Shown one piece after another: positions 8,679-18,461 of a stretch of 64,000 nucleotides of DNA. This DNA is from Haloarcula salinisoli (GTDB lineage: Archaea > Halobacteriota > Halobacteria > Halobacteriales > Haloarculaceae). The notes beneath the pieces are model-generated. The model was not told where the DNA came from and searched no databases. It saw only the letters and a program-made list of their open reading frames with translations. The position numbers were made by a program, and so were the translations under genes. The stretch lies in assembly GCF_019599405.1 (NCBI RefSeq), contig NZ_RKLQ01000004.1, forward strand, positions 124,001-188,000, read 5' to 3'. Each line of letters begins with the position of its first letter. Position 1 is the first letter of the stretch.

Positions 8679-9728
8679 TCAGAATGAAAGGGTTGGTGTT
8701 GTCATAAATGCGGTTTCGTATCCCTCGTGGCGGGATACCTGCGGTGGCGCGACAGTGTCGACAGTAATTGATAGGGAGTCTGTTGTCGCGGGAACGGTTG
8801 CACCGTAGTGATACCCGAGATCAGGATGAATGGCCGCTGAAAGAGTATCGTCGTACACTGTCTCACCGTTGGCCTCAACGACGCCGTCAAGCGACATCAT
8901 TGGTAATGGAATCCGGTTATATGGTGTCCGAACCGATATCGCCAGATAGGACTCGTCTTCACCGAGGAACCCAGCGTCACTGAGCCACGACGCCACGTAA
9001 ACTTCGTCGCTACCACTTGCAGTCCCTATTAATTGTCCGGGGAGCGAGTCAGCTGTCTGGAGCTGGGAAGTGGGAATCTTTTCCATGTTCATCAGGTCCA
9101 GCGCTGCACGGTTCCCCTGCCGCTCGGGAAATTGTTCGAACGTAAGATCTTCAAGTACCGATTGTTCAAAGTCAAACTGCACACTCATTTCACCCGATTG
9201 TCCAAAACGTTCGGAAAATGAACCCAGGCGGCGCTCGTTCATCCCACTTACCGTGACAGTAATTTCATATGTTCCATCTCCGCTGAGTTGGTAATTGTCT
9301 CCATAATGAAAACCCATGTTTTGGGCAATCATAGGCCACGGGGGCTTTTCTGCCACTGTCTCTCCATCTTGTGCGATGTTAATCGAGAGCCCAGCCGAGA
9401 CAGGGAGAACAAGGTTTGTTTCGGGGTCCCAGACGGTGGCCATCAGATGCATACTGTCAGCGTCCTGTATCGTGACCTGTTCAGCGTTGGTACCAGTTAC
9501 GGTCCAAAAGCGATGAGGGAACGAGTATGTCAGGCCAACCATATAGTCACCTGCCTCTGCCATGCCGGCCATTTCCATACCTTCTCGGTGTGTTGGAAGG
9601 TAGGTACCGTCGGGTCGGTTCTCGACAAGCGGCGGAGAGCGTGTAGATTGATTCTGCAACGATCCACAGCCGGCGAGTATCGATACACCGGTCAGCCCAG
9701 CACCGGCAAGGAATCGGCGACGGTTCAT
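8679..9728 (-). CDS. Tat lipoprotein, Tp34/P19-like iron-binding protein
   Basis: 349 residues. It starts MNRRRFLAGAGLTGVSILAGC: twin arginine, hydrophobic core and lipobox LAGC, so it is probably a lipid-anchored protein on the outer face. The region 60-200 resembles Tp34/P19-type periplasmic iron proteins, with MHLMATVWDPETNLVLPVSAGLS, then GFHYGDNYQLSGDGTYEITVTV, His and Met residues that could bind metal, and an early Met-rich stretch (REGMEMAGMAEAGDYMVG). In bacteria these proteins help iron (or copper) transport. A second beta domain fills the C-terminal half. It converges with the peroxidase-like gene. The metal bound is not determined by the sequence. Confidence 0.7.
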   Translation of the reverse strand: MNRRRFLAGAGLTGVSILAGCGSLQNQSTRSPPLVENRPDGTYLPTHREGMEMAGMAEAGDYMVGLTYSFPHRFWTVTGTNAEQVTIQDADSMHLMATVWDPETNLVLPVSAGLSINIAQDGETVAEKPPWPMIAQNMGFHYGDNYQLSGDGTYEITVTVSGMNERRLGSFSERFGQSGEMSVQFDFEQSVLEDLTFEQFPERQGNRAALDLMNMEKIPTSQLQTADSLPGQLIGTASGSDEVYVASWLSDAGFLGEDESYLAISVRTPYNRIPLPMMSLDGVVEANGETVYDDTLSAAIHPDLGYHYGATVPATTDSLSITVDTVAPPQVSRHEGYETAFMTTPTLSF

Positions 9729-9976
9729 ACCAGTTAATAAATGGGCTCCAGTAAACAGATTCTGGTATGTCAGTCGAAACGGTTATTTTCATTTTCTTTA
9801 GTAATTATTGGTAAGTTAGTCATTTATTTAGCCTTTGTCCTGAAATAAACCATAAGATAGCTTTTTACAGATATAAAAATAGATAAACAAAACGCACTAC
9901 CATCTACTGTTAGCGGCCCGCGTATCTGGATGTGTCGGACTGACTTTGCTCCTCTGAGTGTTGTATCCACGCCTTC

Positions 9977-11410
9977 TCACCTCACAACTGGCTGGGAGAT
10001 TATCCACAGCGAAAGCACAGTGTACCCAATCATCAACACGAGCAGCGGCAGATGTCCTTTGCGAGCCGCCGACAGCGAGCGGTAGCGCTCGACAGCGACG
10101 GTATGAGCGGCGACGACAGCGATTACGTGCCCTACGACGATGAGGAACACTTGTGAGCCCCAGAATACGGGTATCGAGAGCCAACCCAGTGGTTCGAGCG
10201 ACTAGACACTGTCACCCATGGAGTTCGCGCTCAGTTCGACGATACGGGCGGTACTCCGAATCACGTAGGGATAGTTGTGGGCGATGTCGTACGCGGCTGC
10301 AATCGGAAGTACCGTGGGAGCGAACGCCCGCGCGGCGCCGACCCATGCCAATTGGCCCCCATCAGTTGTAACGGCACTGTCAGTCTGGTCAGCGACGCCG
10401 ATGGAATCGCCGACGAGCACGGTCAGGACAAACGCACCGGTGAACACCAGCAACCCGACGACGTAGAGCAATACCTCCATCGTCGACCCAATCCCGAACA
10501 GGTCACGGGCACTGAACAGCAACGACTGATACTGACGCGTGTTGGTGAAACCGTCGAAGCTCACGGTGTAGACGGCAGCGACGATGAACACTACCACAGC
10601 AGGACCGGCGACGGGCGAGGTACAACCGCGCCAGGGGGGCCGAAACGAGATCTCAATCGCCTCCCCGGAACGTGCAGCCGACACACCGGCGACGCGACCG
10701 AACAATCGGTAGAGGACGCCCAACGGGTCGGCACGGTCGAACCACACCGGGCCGAACAGCACGGCACCGCCGACCATGGCGAGGGCGTATACGGCGAGCA
10801 GGACGGTTGTCAGTGCCGGCGACTGCGGGACGACCGTCAGGTTCTCCAGGATGCCGATGAGGACGACGAATCCGGCCACCCCAGGCCACGAACCGAGCCA
10901 CGAGGGGTAGCTGCCGAGAAGGGCGAGTTCGTCATCTTCGAGCCAGCAGAGACCTCGGTAGAGTGCGCGCCACGGGGAGAGCACCCGCCAGGGGGAGCCG
11001 ATGAGAATCGCGACCAGTCCAAGCCCGCGAAACCAGACCGACCAGGTGAACACCGTCGCGAAGTTCTCCGCGGCGACTTGCCGGCCGAGAAACCCGATGA
11101 CAACTGCGTTGAGGACCCCGGCGAAGAACACACTCGTGGCAACCCGGCTCACCCACCGGACTGTTCGAGCGTCTAGCGTCGCCACGGTGTACGTTCCAAC
11201 GTTGGCCGCAGAGCGGTCGGTCACGGCGAGCCAGATGCCAGTGAGTGCAACCGTCCCACCCGCACCTGCAAACAGCAGCGACAACGGCAGCGGCGCGTCG
11301 AACCGCGTACCGCCGACGTTGTGGGCACTGGCGACGCCCGGGACGAGGACGAAGAGCAGCACGGTGAGGAGACTGGTTAGAGCGCCTCGACCAGGACGGT
11401 GTCGTGCCAT
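9977..11410 (-). pseudogene. Polytopic membrane protein gene interrupted by an in-frame TAG
   Basis: From the ATG at 11408-11410 (MARHRPGRGALTSLL, signal-like helix then VASAHNVGG) the frame runs through about eight hydrophobic segments to a TAG at 10202-10204. In the same frame, with no indel, it continues SLEPLGWLSIPVFWGS, a clear helix (VFLIVVGHVIAVVAAHTVAV) and another (LLVLMIGYTVLSLWII) to a TGA at 9977-9979. The continuation looks like true coding sequence for two more membrane helices, so the TAG interrupts a gene of about 478 codons. Either the protein is shortened to 402 residues, the stop is read through, or the base is an assembly error. The family is not recognised; an exposed N-terminal His (AHN) is worth noting among metal genes. 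Confidence 0.7.
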
Positions 11411-11513
11411 TATCCGACGGTAGGCGATGTCCACCAAAAAACCTCCATGGTACGGTTCTCGAATCGGTCAGAGCGAAAGGCAGGCATTTCACGCAGCAGG
11501 GCTATGAACGGAT

Positions 11514-12773
11514 ATGCGACGTCGGACGGCTCTGGGTCTGGTCGTGGTGTTCGTGGCGCTCGCTGCGCTCGTTGGCGTCGGGTTAGGGCTCGCAGGCGGC
11601 GGTGAGCTCACGGAGCAGTGGGTGAGTGACACGCCCCGGGACAACAGGGTCAATCACCACGCCGTTGGTGTCGGACCCGACGGAGAGGTTATCATCGCTC
11701 CGGTGGCGGAAGTCCCGAACAGCGACACGCCCATCACGAATACATCCTGTGCGCTCGTCCGACTTGACCCGGGGGACGGCTCAACGATGTGGCGAACAGG
11801 TGTCCCGGCCGATGCCTGTTTCACGCACGCCCTGACCGAACCGGCCATCGAGGACGTCGATAGCGACGGTACGCTCGAAGTCATCGTCTCTTCGACAGAG
11901 GACGCTGTCGTCGCCTACAGCGCGACCAACGGCTCTGAGGAGTGGCGAGTGTCACTACCGACGTACGGCTATGGCCGTCCAACAGTGGCGAACGTCACCC
12001 CGGCTGCCGGGAGGGAAATCGTAACGAGCGACATCGAGGGGAACGTCGCAGTCGTCCGTGGAAACGGAACTGTCGTGTGGCGCGTCGCGCTGAATGACAC
12101 GCGCTGGTCCCGGGCAAGCGTCTGGGAAGAACCTGTCGTGGAGGATGTCGACGGAGATGGGACGCTGGAGGTGTTCCTCGGGACGAGCAGAGGCCCTGTC
12201 CTCCTCAGTGCTGATGGGGGAGTCGAGTGGCAGCGGAACGGCTCCGCGACAACCATTGCCAGCGCGCAGGTCGACGACGACCCGGCAGTCGAACTGTTCA
12301 CCACTGGCACGTCGGAGCTGAGAGCATACGATGGTGAAACCGGAGATACCGAGTGGAGTCGAGATCTCACGAACACACGAATCAAGACGGCGACCGACGG
12401 GGACGGCGACGGAACCCCTGAACTCTACGTCGGCCAATCCGGCCGATTCCTCGCACTCGATGCAGCGACGGGCGAAACCGAATGGTCGACGACGGTCTCG
12501 GACAGCGACGATGCGACTGCGACAGCCCCAGTGACAGGTGACGTCGATGGCGACGACCAGCAGGAAGTCGTCGGCGTATTGAACACAGGACGGGTTGCCG
12601 TCCTTGATGCCGACTCTGGGTCAGAACTCGCGGTCTACGAGCGCGACGTCCCCGTCTGGACGTTCCCGACGGTCCGCGATATCGACGGCGACGGCGCTGC
12701 TGAGATACTAGTTCGGTATGGAGATGGCCGAGTGGTCAGCCTCGACTATTCGTCGTCGGGCCTGATTCGTTGA
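11514..12773 (+). CDS. Exported PQQ/FG-GAP-like beta-propeller protein
   Basis: 419 residues with one N-terminal signal-anchor helix (ALGLVVVFVALAALVGVGLGLA). The rest is a repetitive propeller: acidic Ca-binding-like loops DVDSDGTLEV, DVDGDGTLEVF, DGDGDGTPELYV, DVDGDDQQEVV and DIDGDGAAEIL alternate with PQQ-type strands such as DPGDGSTMWR, ATNGSEEWR, GETGDTEWS and AATGETEWS. Seven blades seem likely. The DxDGDG loops are typical of calcium-binding FG-GAP repeats and fit an extracytoplasmic, high-salt setting. It is divergent from the interrupted membrane protein, with about 100 bases between the starts, so the two may be co-regulated. No catalytic residues identify a substrate. Confidence 0.75.
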   Translation: MRRRTALGLVVVFVALAALVGVGLGLAGGGELTEQWVSDTPRDNRVNHHAVGVGPDGEVIIAPVAEVPNSDTPITNTSCALVRLDPGDGSTMWRTGVPADACFTHALTEPAIEDVDSDGTLEVIVSSTEDAVVAYSATNGSEEWRVSLPTYGYGRPTVANVTPAAGREIVTSDIEGNVAVVRGNGTVVWRVALNDTRWSRASVWEEPVVEDVDGDGTLEVFLGTSRGPVLLSADGGVEWQRNGSATTIASAQVDDDPAVELFTTGTSELRAYDGETGDTEWSRDLTNTRIKTATDGDGDGTPELYVGQSGRFLALDAATGETEWSTTVSDSDDATATAPVTGDVDGDDQQEVVGVLNTGRVAVLDADSGSELAVYERDVPVWTFPTVRDIDGDGAAEILVRYGDGRVVSLDYSSSGLIR

Positions 12774-12821
12774 TTGGACCAGAACCACCATACAGCGAAG
12801 CTCTGTCTGATTATTTGTAGG

Positions 12822-12974
12822 ATGCCAAAGCGACAAACAACCCCTGACCCGAAACAACTGACAGAGAGTACTCCGACCCGACGGTGGCTCCTCAAAGGCG
12901 CGGCCGGAGTGGCGGCGGGGACAGCATTCGGCCCAGCTACCAGCGGCCCACTTCCCGACCGAACTCGATATTGA
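12822..12974 (+). CDS. Stump of a Tat-exported protein, or small Tat peptide
   Basis: 50 residues from the ATG at 12822. The sequence PTRRWLLKGAAGVAAGTAFG is a good twin-arginine leader with its hydrophobic core, but only about 14 residues (PATSGPLPDRTRY) follow before the stop. Tat leaders serve folded proteins, so this is most likely the 5' end of a gene whose body was deleted. The AT-rich stretch downstream (12975-13147) has nothing that extends it. It begins 48 bases after the propeller gene. Confidence 0.5.
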   Translation: MPKRQTTPDPKQLTESTPTRRWLLKGAAGVAAGTAFGPATSGPLPDRTRY

Positions 12975-13147
12975 TATCTAATCTAACAATTCAAATAAAA
13001 AATCGTCTCTTGTGTTAAGATTGGGTATTTGATTCGGGCTTATATTTGAAAAGAGATGTTAGTCATTACTCGGCTGTCGTCATCAGGACCGTATTCTCAT
13101 GAGGAGATCGTTGCTTCCTTTGTTTTATTGCTATCAGTTAGCGTTGG

Positions 13148-14899
13148 CTATTCTTCGTCTTCACCACCATCAGTAACAGCTGTCTCCAGTTTACGGTCGA
13201 ACCAAGTCCATTCCTTGTTGAGCATGCCGTCACGTTCGAGGTTCCACGGGTCGCCGTTCTCAATTTTCTGCCCTTCTAGCCAGGACTGCACGAGGTTCCA
13301 GACAAAGATGAGTTGCCCGACAAGCAGAATGAATGCACCGACCGTGGCAAGTTGTTGGAACGTAGTAACCTGTGCTAGCGGTGCAATGGCACCATCGAAC
13401 GCGTAGGTGGCGTACCGGCGTGGCATTCCTAAGTAGCCAAGTGCCAGCATTGCGAAGAACGTAATATTGGTTCCGATCATCGAGAGCCAGAAGTGGGCTT
13501 TCCCAAGCTTCCGCTGGTACATCCGCCCTGTAAAGATTGGAAACCAGTAGTAGATTCCTGCAAACACCGCAAAGCCAATAGCACCCATGACAATGTAGTG
13601 GAAGTGCCCAACAACATAGTAAGTGTCGTGCAGCACCAAATCAACCGGGATGGCGGCGAGGAAGACACCGGTAACGCCACCGATAATGAAGTTTGAGACG
13701 AAACCAACACAAAATAACATTGGGGTGGTTAGGCGCAGGCGGCCGTTCCACATTGTTGTGATCCAGTTGAATGTCTTCACTGCGCTCGGTATCGCGATTG
13801 CGAGTGAGACTGCCATGAAAGAGGCCCGTAGTCGCGGATCCATCCCTGTTGAGAACATGTGGTGGGCCCAGACACCAAATGAAAGGACGCCGATGGCGAG
13901 CGTGGAGTAGACAACGAATTTGAATCCGAATAGTTTACGACCCGAGAACTTCGGCAGGATAAGACTCACGAGCCCCATCGGCGGTAACACGAGGATGTAC
14001 ACCTCGGGGTGACCGAAAAACCAGAACAAGTGTTGCCACAGCAGTGGGCCGCCGCCCTCCACGGTGAAGAACGTCGTTGAGAGATTACGATCGAGCAATA
14101 GCATGATAATGGCGCTGCCCAGCAGGGGGAAGGCAAAGAGGATGAGTGCCGACTGGGTGAGGATGGTCCACGAGAAGATGTCGAGGTTCGCCCAGTTGAT
14201 ATCGTCACCCCGCTCAGTAAAGATGGTCGCGATAAAATTAATCGCACCCATTGTCGCCGCGACTCCAGATAGGTGGAGTCCCAGTAGCATGAAGTCCACC
14301 CCAGGATTCTGTTGTTCAACCGACAGCGGTGCGTACATCGTCCAGGCGGTCTGTGCCGGCTCTATCATGTTCTCAGTGACCGGTGCCAGGAAGAATCCCG
14401 CCCAGATAAGTAGCGCGGCAGGCGGGAGCAACCAGAACGCGATGGCGTTGATACGCGGGAACGCCATGTCGTCGGCCCCAATGAGCAGGGGAACGAAGTA
14501 GTTCGCGAAGGCTGCGATGATGGGTGTTCCGAACAGGAATAACATCGTGATGCCGTGACTCGTCAAGATAGAGTTGTAAGCGCTTGTCCCCAGAATCGCC
14601 CCACCTGGGGTGATTAGTTGGACGCGGATGAGCATCGCCATGATACCCCCGACGGCAAAGGCGATGACTCCGTATAGCCCGTACAGCAGTCCGATATCCT
14701 TATGATCCACAGTTGTCAGCCACCGGATGATACCAGCGGGTTTCTCGCGGTTAACGATAGGAGCGTTTTCATCGGTTGCGGCCCCACCCCCAGCTAGCGG
14801 TGTGTACGACCGCCAATTTTCAACACGCATCAGAAGGGCCATAATGCTGACAAGAAGCACAGCCATCACTCCTGTGAGTACCAAGTCTCCTACTGCCAT
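13148..14899 (-). CDS. coxA: Haem-copper oxidase subunit I
   Basis: 583 residues, twelve core transmembrane helices plus one N-terminal helix (about 5-25). Landmarks: LTSHGITMLF (low-spin haem His in TM2), FFGHPEVYILVLPP (CuB His, the D-channel-end Glu and the cross-linked Tyr of A1-type oxidases), VWAHHMF (two more CuB His) and YYVVGHFHYIVMG (high-spin and low-spin haem His). It is the catalytic subunit of a terminal oxidase that reduces O2 to water and pumps protons. Subunit II is not adjacent, which is unusual; the membrane halocyanin and CtaA elsewhere in the window may serve it. Codon use is more AT-tolerant than in the ATPase at 2-4 kb. Confidence 0.93.
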   Translation of the reverse strand: MAVGDLVLTGVMAVLLVSIMALLMRVENWRSYTPLAGGGAATDENAPIVNREKPAGIIRWLTTVDHKDIGLLYGLYGVIAFAVGGIMAMLIRVQLITPGGAILGTSAYNSILTSHGITMLFLFGTPIIAAFANYFVPLLIGADDMAFPRINAIAFWLLPPAALLIWAGFFLAPVTENMIEPAQTAWTMYAPLSVEQQNPGVDFMLLGLHLSGVAATMGAINFIATIFTERGDDINWANLDIFSWTILTQSALILFAFPLLGSAIIMLLLDRNLSTTFFTVEGGGPLLWQHLFWFFGHPEVYILVLPPMGLVSLILPKFSGRKLFGFKFVVYSTLAIGVLSFGVWAHHMFSTGMDPRLRASFMAVSLAIAIPSAVKTFNWITTMWNGRLRLTTPMLFCVGFVSNFIIGGVTGVFLAAIPVDLVLHDTYYVVGHFHYIVMGAIGFAVFAGIYYWFPIFTGRMYQRKLGKAHFWLSMIGTNITFFAMLALGYLGMPRRYATYAFDGAIAPLAQVTTFQQLATVGAFILLVGQLIFVWNLVQSWLEGQKIENGDPWNLERDGMLNKEWTWFDRKLETAVTDGGEDEE

Positions 14900-15080
14900 A
14901 ATGAGTTCTCAGGACTGGAACATAATGAAAGAGGCGGTGGGCTCGTTACTCATGGGAAAGTGGGCATATTCAGTACCCCGCAAATCGTCTTCGGCTAACT
15001 GCTTCTGACGGGTCTGTTCACTCCGCAACGGTAGCTGGACTTGGAGTTAACGCGTATTCCTAGCCGACGTTACCCCAAAG

Positions 15081-15350
15081 CTGTCGTGTCGGCGGCTGTC
15101 CGCCGCCGACTCCGACAGAGTTGCCACTGCTTGAAGCCCGTCCTGGCCGTGATTACCGCTCGAACCGGCCGTCGGGAGGACGGTTCGCTGGAACCGACCG
15201 CCGAACGGAGAGAGCGTTCCACGCTGCGCGGGTGACCATACGAATGAATTCCTCGAATGGCCACCACCAGAGGCGACGCCTGCCTCGGCGGGGCGTCGCC
15301 TGTGTTGTTTGGTCACACTTCCGCAAGCAGACCTCTCAACTAACGGGCTT
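15081..15350 (-). mobile_element. Remnant of an ISH3-type (IS4 group) transposase 3' end, copy 1
   Basis: On the minus strand an open stretch ends at TAA 15153-15155 and contains ATPRRGRRRLWWWPFEEF followed by a helix with RAAWNALSVRRSVPANRP and PDGRFER. This is how I recall the C terminus of haloarchaeal ISH3-family transposases. Downstream (15081-15118) is a strong hairpin (GTCGGCGGC / GCCGCCGAC with an outer CTGTCG / CGACAG pair). A second 10-bp hairpin (15271-15301) lies in the coding part. A diverged copy is at 22943-23216. The rest of the element is missing. The family name rests on memory of the motif, not on a search. Confidence 0.6.
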
Positions 15351-15422
15351 TGCGAGGTACTAGTATTTGTTTTGCATCTCTATAATCGCAGAGAAGAGCA
15401 CATCGCGGACATTCGTGGGGAG

Positions 15423-16277
15423 TTACAATGCTTGGAAGCTGAGAAGAACCTGCTGTGTTAGCTCGTCGCTCAGTGTTAGACTGACATATAGGAGGGTGAA
15501 AAGCGTCGCGTTGTAGAGGCCGTGTATCAGTGATGGGACAACGATGTTGTCGGTGTACTCATAGGCGACTCCGAACACCGTTGTGGTCCCAAAAAGAATG
15601 CTCACAACAACCAAGTTACCCAGTAGCGAGCCACCCACAAGGGCAACAAAGTGTAACGCTGCAAAAAAAAGCGAGGGAATGATAATGCCGGGTACACGGC
15701 TGAACCGCTCACGGATACGTCCTTGGACGACACCACGGAAAAGAAGCTCCTCACCCGGGCCTATGAATAAAATCGACGCGGGAATTAACAGTAGAAGCAC
15801 TTCGGGATTGGAGCGGCCAAGCTCTGCGGCAGCATTGCTCCCCGTCTGAATCTCTTGGCCGCGGATGTTCTGAATTGCAGTCATAATGATGCCCGAAAAC
15901 ATAACCCAGCCGATGGCCGCAACGTAGCCTGCGAACACCATACCAACTTGGCGTAGCGACGGAACAGCGACTGGGATATAAAACGGCTGTCCATCCCCTG
16001 CGATGTTGAAGAGTGACCGGACGCGGGGTGTGATGACTGGTCGCAGCTTGTAGTAACTCAGAGCCACCCCAGCACAGCCGATGCCTTGAATAAAAATGAG
16101 GCTGAGAACGAGAAATCCAAATCCAGACAATGAGATGTCCGTAGCCAAACGGATACCCGTGGTCGCCAGCACAAGTAATACAAAGCCGAGTAAGAGACCC
16201 CCGGCCCCGAGCCCGAATGCGGCGACCACTGCGATAGCTGACTGCAGTCGAGGCCGCTCGCGTGGCGTGGTTGCCAT
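15423..16277 (-). CDS. CPBP-family intramembrane metalloprotease (CAAX-like)
   Basis: 284 residues with about seven or eight hydrophobic helices. The two family motifs are clear: GPGEELLFRGVVQGRIRERF (EExxxR, about residue 180) and FFAALHFVAL (FxxxH). These supply the metal-binding and catalytic residues of CPBP/Rce1-type proteases, which cleave prenylated or membrane peptides or protect against bacteriocin-like peptides. It lies between the oxidase gene and the IS1595 element and reads toward the oxidase. A paralogue with the same GPGEELLFRGLVQG core is at 31118-31843 beside a multicopper oxidase. The substrate is unknown. Confidence 0.85.
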   Translation of the reverse strand: MATTPRERPRLQSAIAVVAAFGLGAGGLLLGFVLLVLATTGIRLATDISLSGFGFLVLSLIFIQGIGCAGVALSYYKLRPVITPRVRSLFNIAGDGQPFYIPVAVPSLRQVGMVFAGYVAAIGWVMFSGIIMTAIQNIRGQEIQTGSNAAAELGRSNPEVLLLLIPASILFIGPGEELLFRGVVQGRIRERFSRVPGIIIPSLFFAALHFVALVGGSLLGNLVVVSILFGTTTVFGVAYEYTDNIVVPSLIHGLYNATLFTLLYVSLTLSDELTQQVLLSFQAL

Positions 16278-16571
16278 ACGTTAGATAGCGATGACGCCCT
16301 GATAACAGTTATCTCCTAAGCTCATCTATTCCCCAACCGTGACAGTCAAATGATATCCACGCACGGATTAGAAAATAATCTTAGTCATTTGGGGGAAATC
16401 TGCTATCCTGAAGCGAAGCAAAATATAGATCGAAGGATTTCAATAGTTCTCCGTTGCGATTAAGTCTGTCTTGTTGACTGGGCCATGTCCGAGAGAAACT
16501 GATTCAGGGGTTTGGAAGCTATCCACCGAGACTATGTGTGTTTAACGAAGCCCTTAGAAATAAACCTAATA

Positions 16572-17566
16572 CGCTCTTGCGTAGGAGATTGTTGATACTG
16601 TTGAGCCGTAGCTGTGGAGTCGAAGAGGACAAGGGCACCGCCAGCGGTGCCCGACACGAATGATTCCGCTAGATGTGTTCGGGTCGGAATCGGTCGCAGC
16701 GGGCCTGCTGGAACAGGTTCGCTGGCGTGACGGTGTTACCTGTCCCCGCTGCCGTTCTGACCGGACGGTCAGAAATGGCAGCTACAGAGAGTTTCAACGG
16801 TATCTCTGTAAGAATTGCGACCGCACGTTCAACGACAAGACTGGCACAATCTTCGCTCATTCGAAGGTTGCGCTTCGGCGGTGGCTGTTCTCAATTTATG
16901 CGTTTCTCCGGTTTAACACCAGTCTTCGCCAACTACAGTGCGAAATCGAGGTAATACACAAAACGATGTACCGGCGCATCAAGCGCTTCGCCAGAGCTCT
17001 CGATGCGCCTTCCCTCGATCTCGTCGGCCCGGTCGAAATCGACGAAGTGTACGTCTCTGCCGGGAAGAAAGGCCGCGAGCGCGACCGGGAGTCGCGCTCT
17101 CATGGCCTGTCCACGCGTGGGCGTGGTTCGTATAGCAGCGATAAGCCACCGATCTTCATCATCGCCGACCGTGGTACCGGACAACGGTACGTGATTCCCT
17201 CGAAAACCGCAGACGAATCGACGATTCGACTCCTGCTGGCTCGGCCAGCAGGAGTCACTCACCGTCTGTACCGACGGCTTTCGAGCGTACGAACCGCTCG
17301 AAGACGACGACGCATTCGACCGCGAACACGTCGTCCACCGCGACGGAGAATACGCTGACGACGAAGTTCACGTCAACACCTGCGAGAGCCACGCGTCGCA
17401 GGCGACGGTGGCTCTCGCCCCACCGAGGAATCTCCAAAGACAAGTTAACACAGTATCTCAGAGCGTTCCAACTACGCCGAGAGCTGTTTCGGAAACCCGG
17501 CCAAGACGCTCTCAAAAACGCTGTCCGAGCGACGCTGTGAAATCAGCAATGTGCTACGCATGAGCG
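16572..17566 (+). mobile_element. IS1595-type insertion sequence with terminal inverted repeats and target duplication
   Basis: The left end (from 16572, CGCTCTTGCGTAGGAGATTG) and the right end (to 17566, reverse complement CGCTCATGCGTAGCACATTG) form imperfect terminal inverted repeats of about 25 bp. Immediately outside both ends is the identical 9-mer AACCTAATA (16563-16571 and 17567-17575), read as a target-site duplication. IS1595 elements usually give 8 bp; one A may belong to the terminus. The element of about 995 bp carries one broken transposase gene. A partial relative lies at 61540-62078. Confidence 0.8.
16660..17540 (+). pseudogene. IS1595-family transposase, frameshifted
   Basis: The frame opens with MIPLDVFGSESVAAGLLEQV and a zinc ribbon (CPRC ... 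CKNC), then a DDE-type core with VEIDEVYV (catalytic Asp) and FIIADRGTG. The first frame breaks at about 17241-17243, in the loop of a 13-bp hairpin (17228-17256). The next frame reads LTVYTDGFRAYEPLEDDD and the final frame reads GISKDKLTQYLRAFQLRREL to a TGA at 17538-17540, so at least one more shift occurred near the hairpin at 17382-17418. The protein is non-functional as it stands, although the ends and the target duplication are intact. Confidence 0.85.
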
Positions 17567-17594
17567 AACCTAATAAAGCAGGAACCCGCAAATA

Positions 17595-18266
17595 TCAGCT
17601 GTTCCCACCGCTCGTGTGTCGCGACTCACCGTACTTCAACTGGAAAAATGCGAAGATGAGCGGGATGATGACTGCAAGCCCAGCCCCGAAGCCGACGAAA
17701 TGTGGCTGAATCGGGACGCCTGCATTGTGTGGCTCAATCTCAACGGCGCCACCACCTCCCAGTGACTGGGTCGGGTAGTCTGTACCAACGACAATGGATC
17801 CTTTCATCCCAAGCCCCTCGTGGGGGACACAGATGTAATTGTAAATTCCGTCAGACTCGAAAGTGTGTTCGTAATTGACACCGGAACTTGATACAGGGCT
17901 GCCCGAATCAAGTGGACCATCCCCATCTGACTTGACATTATGCCCACCACCATTTCCTGTCCACTCCCATTGGACCGTCGCACCGTTATCGACAATGACT
18001 GCAGGCGGGCCGAACCCGTAGGCACCGCCGTTTGCCTGAACACCGACATCGACCGTCACCGTGTCCTGTCCTGTCGCATCAACGGTACTCCCAGGACCAT
18101 TAAAATTCCCGACTGGGTCGAGAAAACCCCCGAAATCCGGTGCCGTGTTGCCACCACCGGTAGCAGTCCCCTCTTCTTGAGCAGTAACCGAACCGGTTGC
18201 GACACTAAGCGTGGCCACGCCTGCTGTAGTGCCCCCAGCTGTCCGAACAAACTCTCGCCTGTTCAT
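17595..18266 (-). CDS. Membrane-anchored halocyanin (type 1 copper protein)
   Basis: I chose the ATG at 18264-18266 (MNRREFVRTAGGTTAG), which gives a clean Tat leader; the 20 upstream residues look non-coding. The product has 223 residues. The cupredoxin domain (about 65-165) carries the four copper ligands in order: His in GGGHNVKSDG, then Cys, His and Met in YICVPHEGLGMKGS. A C-terminal helix (VGFGAGLAVIIPLIFAFF) would anchor it on the outside of the membrane. It probably shuttles electrons to a terminal oxidase such as the subunit I at 13148-14899. It follows the IS1595 element by less than 30 bases. Confidence 0.9.
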   Translation of the reverse strand: MNRREFVRTAGGTTAGVATLSVATGSVTAQEEGTATGGGNTAPDFGGFLDPVGNFNGPGSTVDATGQDTVTVDVGVQANGGAYGFGPPAVIVDNGATVQWEWTGNGGGHNVKSDGDGPLDSGSPVSSSGVNYEHTFESDGIYNYICVPHEGLGMKGSIVVGTDYPTQSLGGGGAVEIEPHNAGVPIQPHFVGFGAGLAVIIPLIFAFFQLKYGESRHTSGGNS

Positions 18267-18461
18267 AATAGTGAATTTCATAACTGTACAAATATAAGCA
18301 CACTGGATTACACTGACTATCACCAACCAGATTAACCGTCATTGCCGAGATTCCTTTCGCACAAGTCTTCTTCGGGTGCGATTTTAAGAAAGTATGTCTC
18401 TGGGGCGGTGTCAACGTTAGAGTACAGTAATTTCACGGTAATATCTATTCGACGTGTATCT

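Noticed and set aside
10202-10204. Pyrrolysine as explanation for the in-frame TAG
   Set aside because: No pyl genes are visible, the organism is haloarchaeal rather than methanogenic, and other lone TAG/TGA stops nearby point to mutation.
10277-11176. 299-codon plus-strand frame opposite the interrupted membrane protein
   Set aside because: It is antisense to a gene with clear membrane helices, and its composition (Arg, His, Asp, Gly) is typical of a shadow frame.
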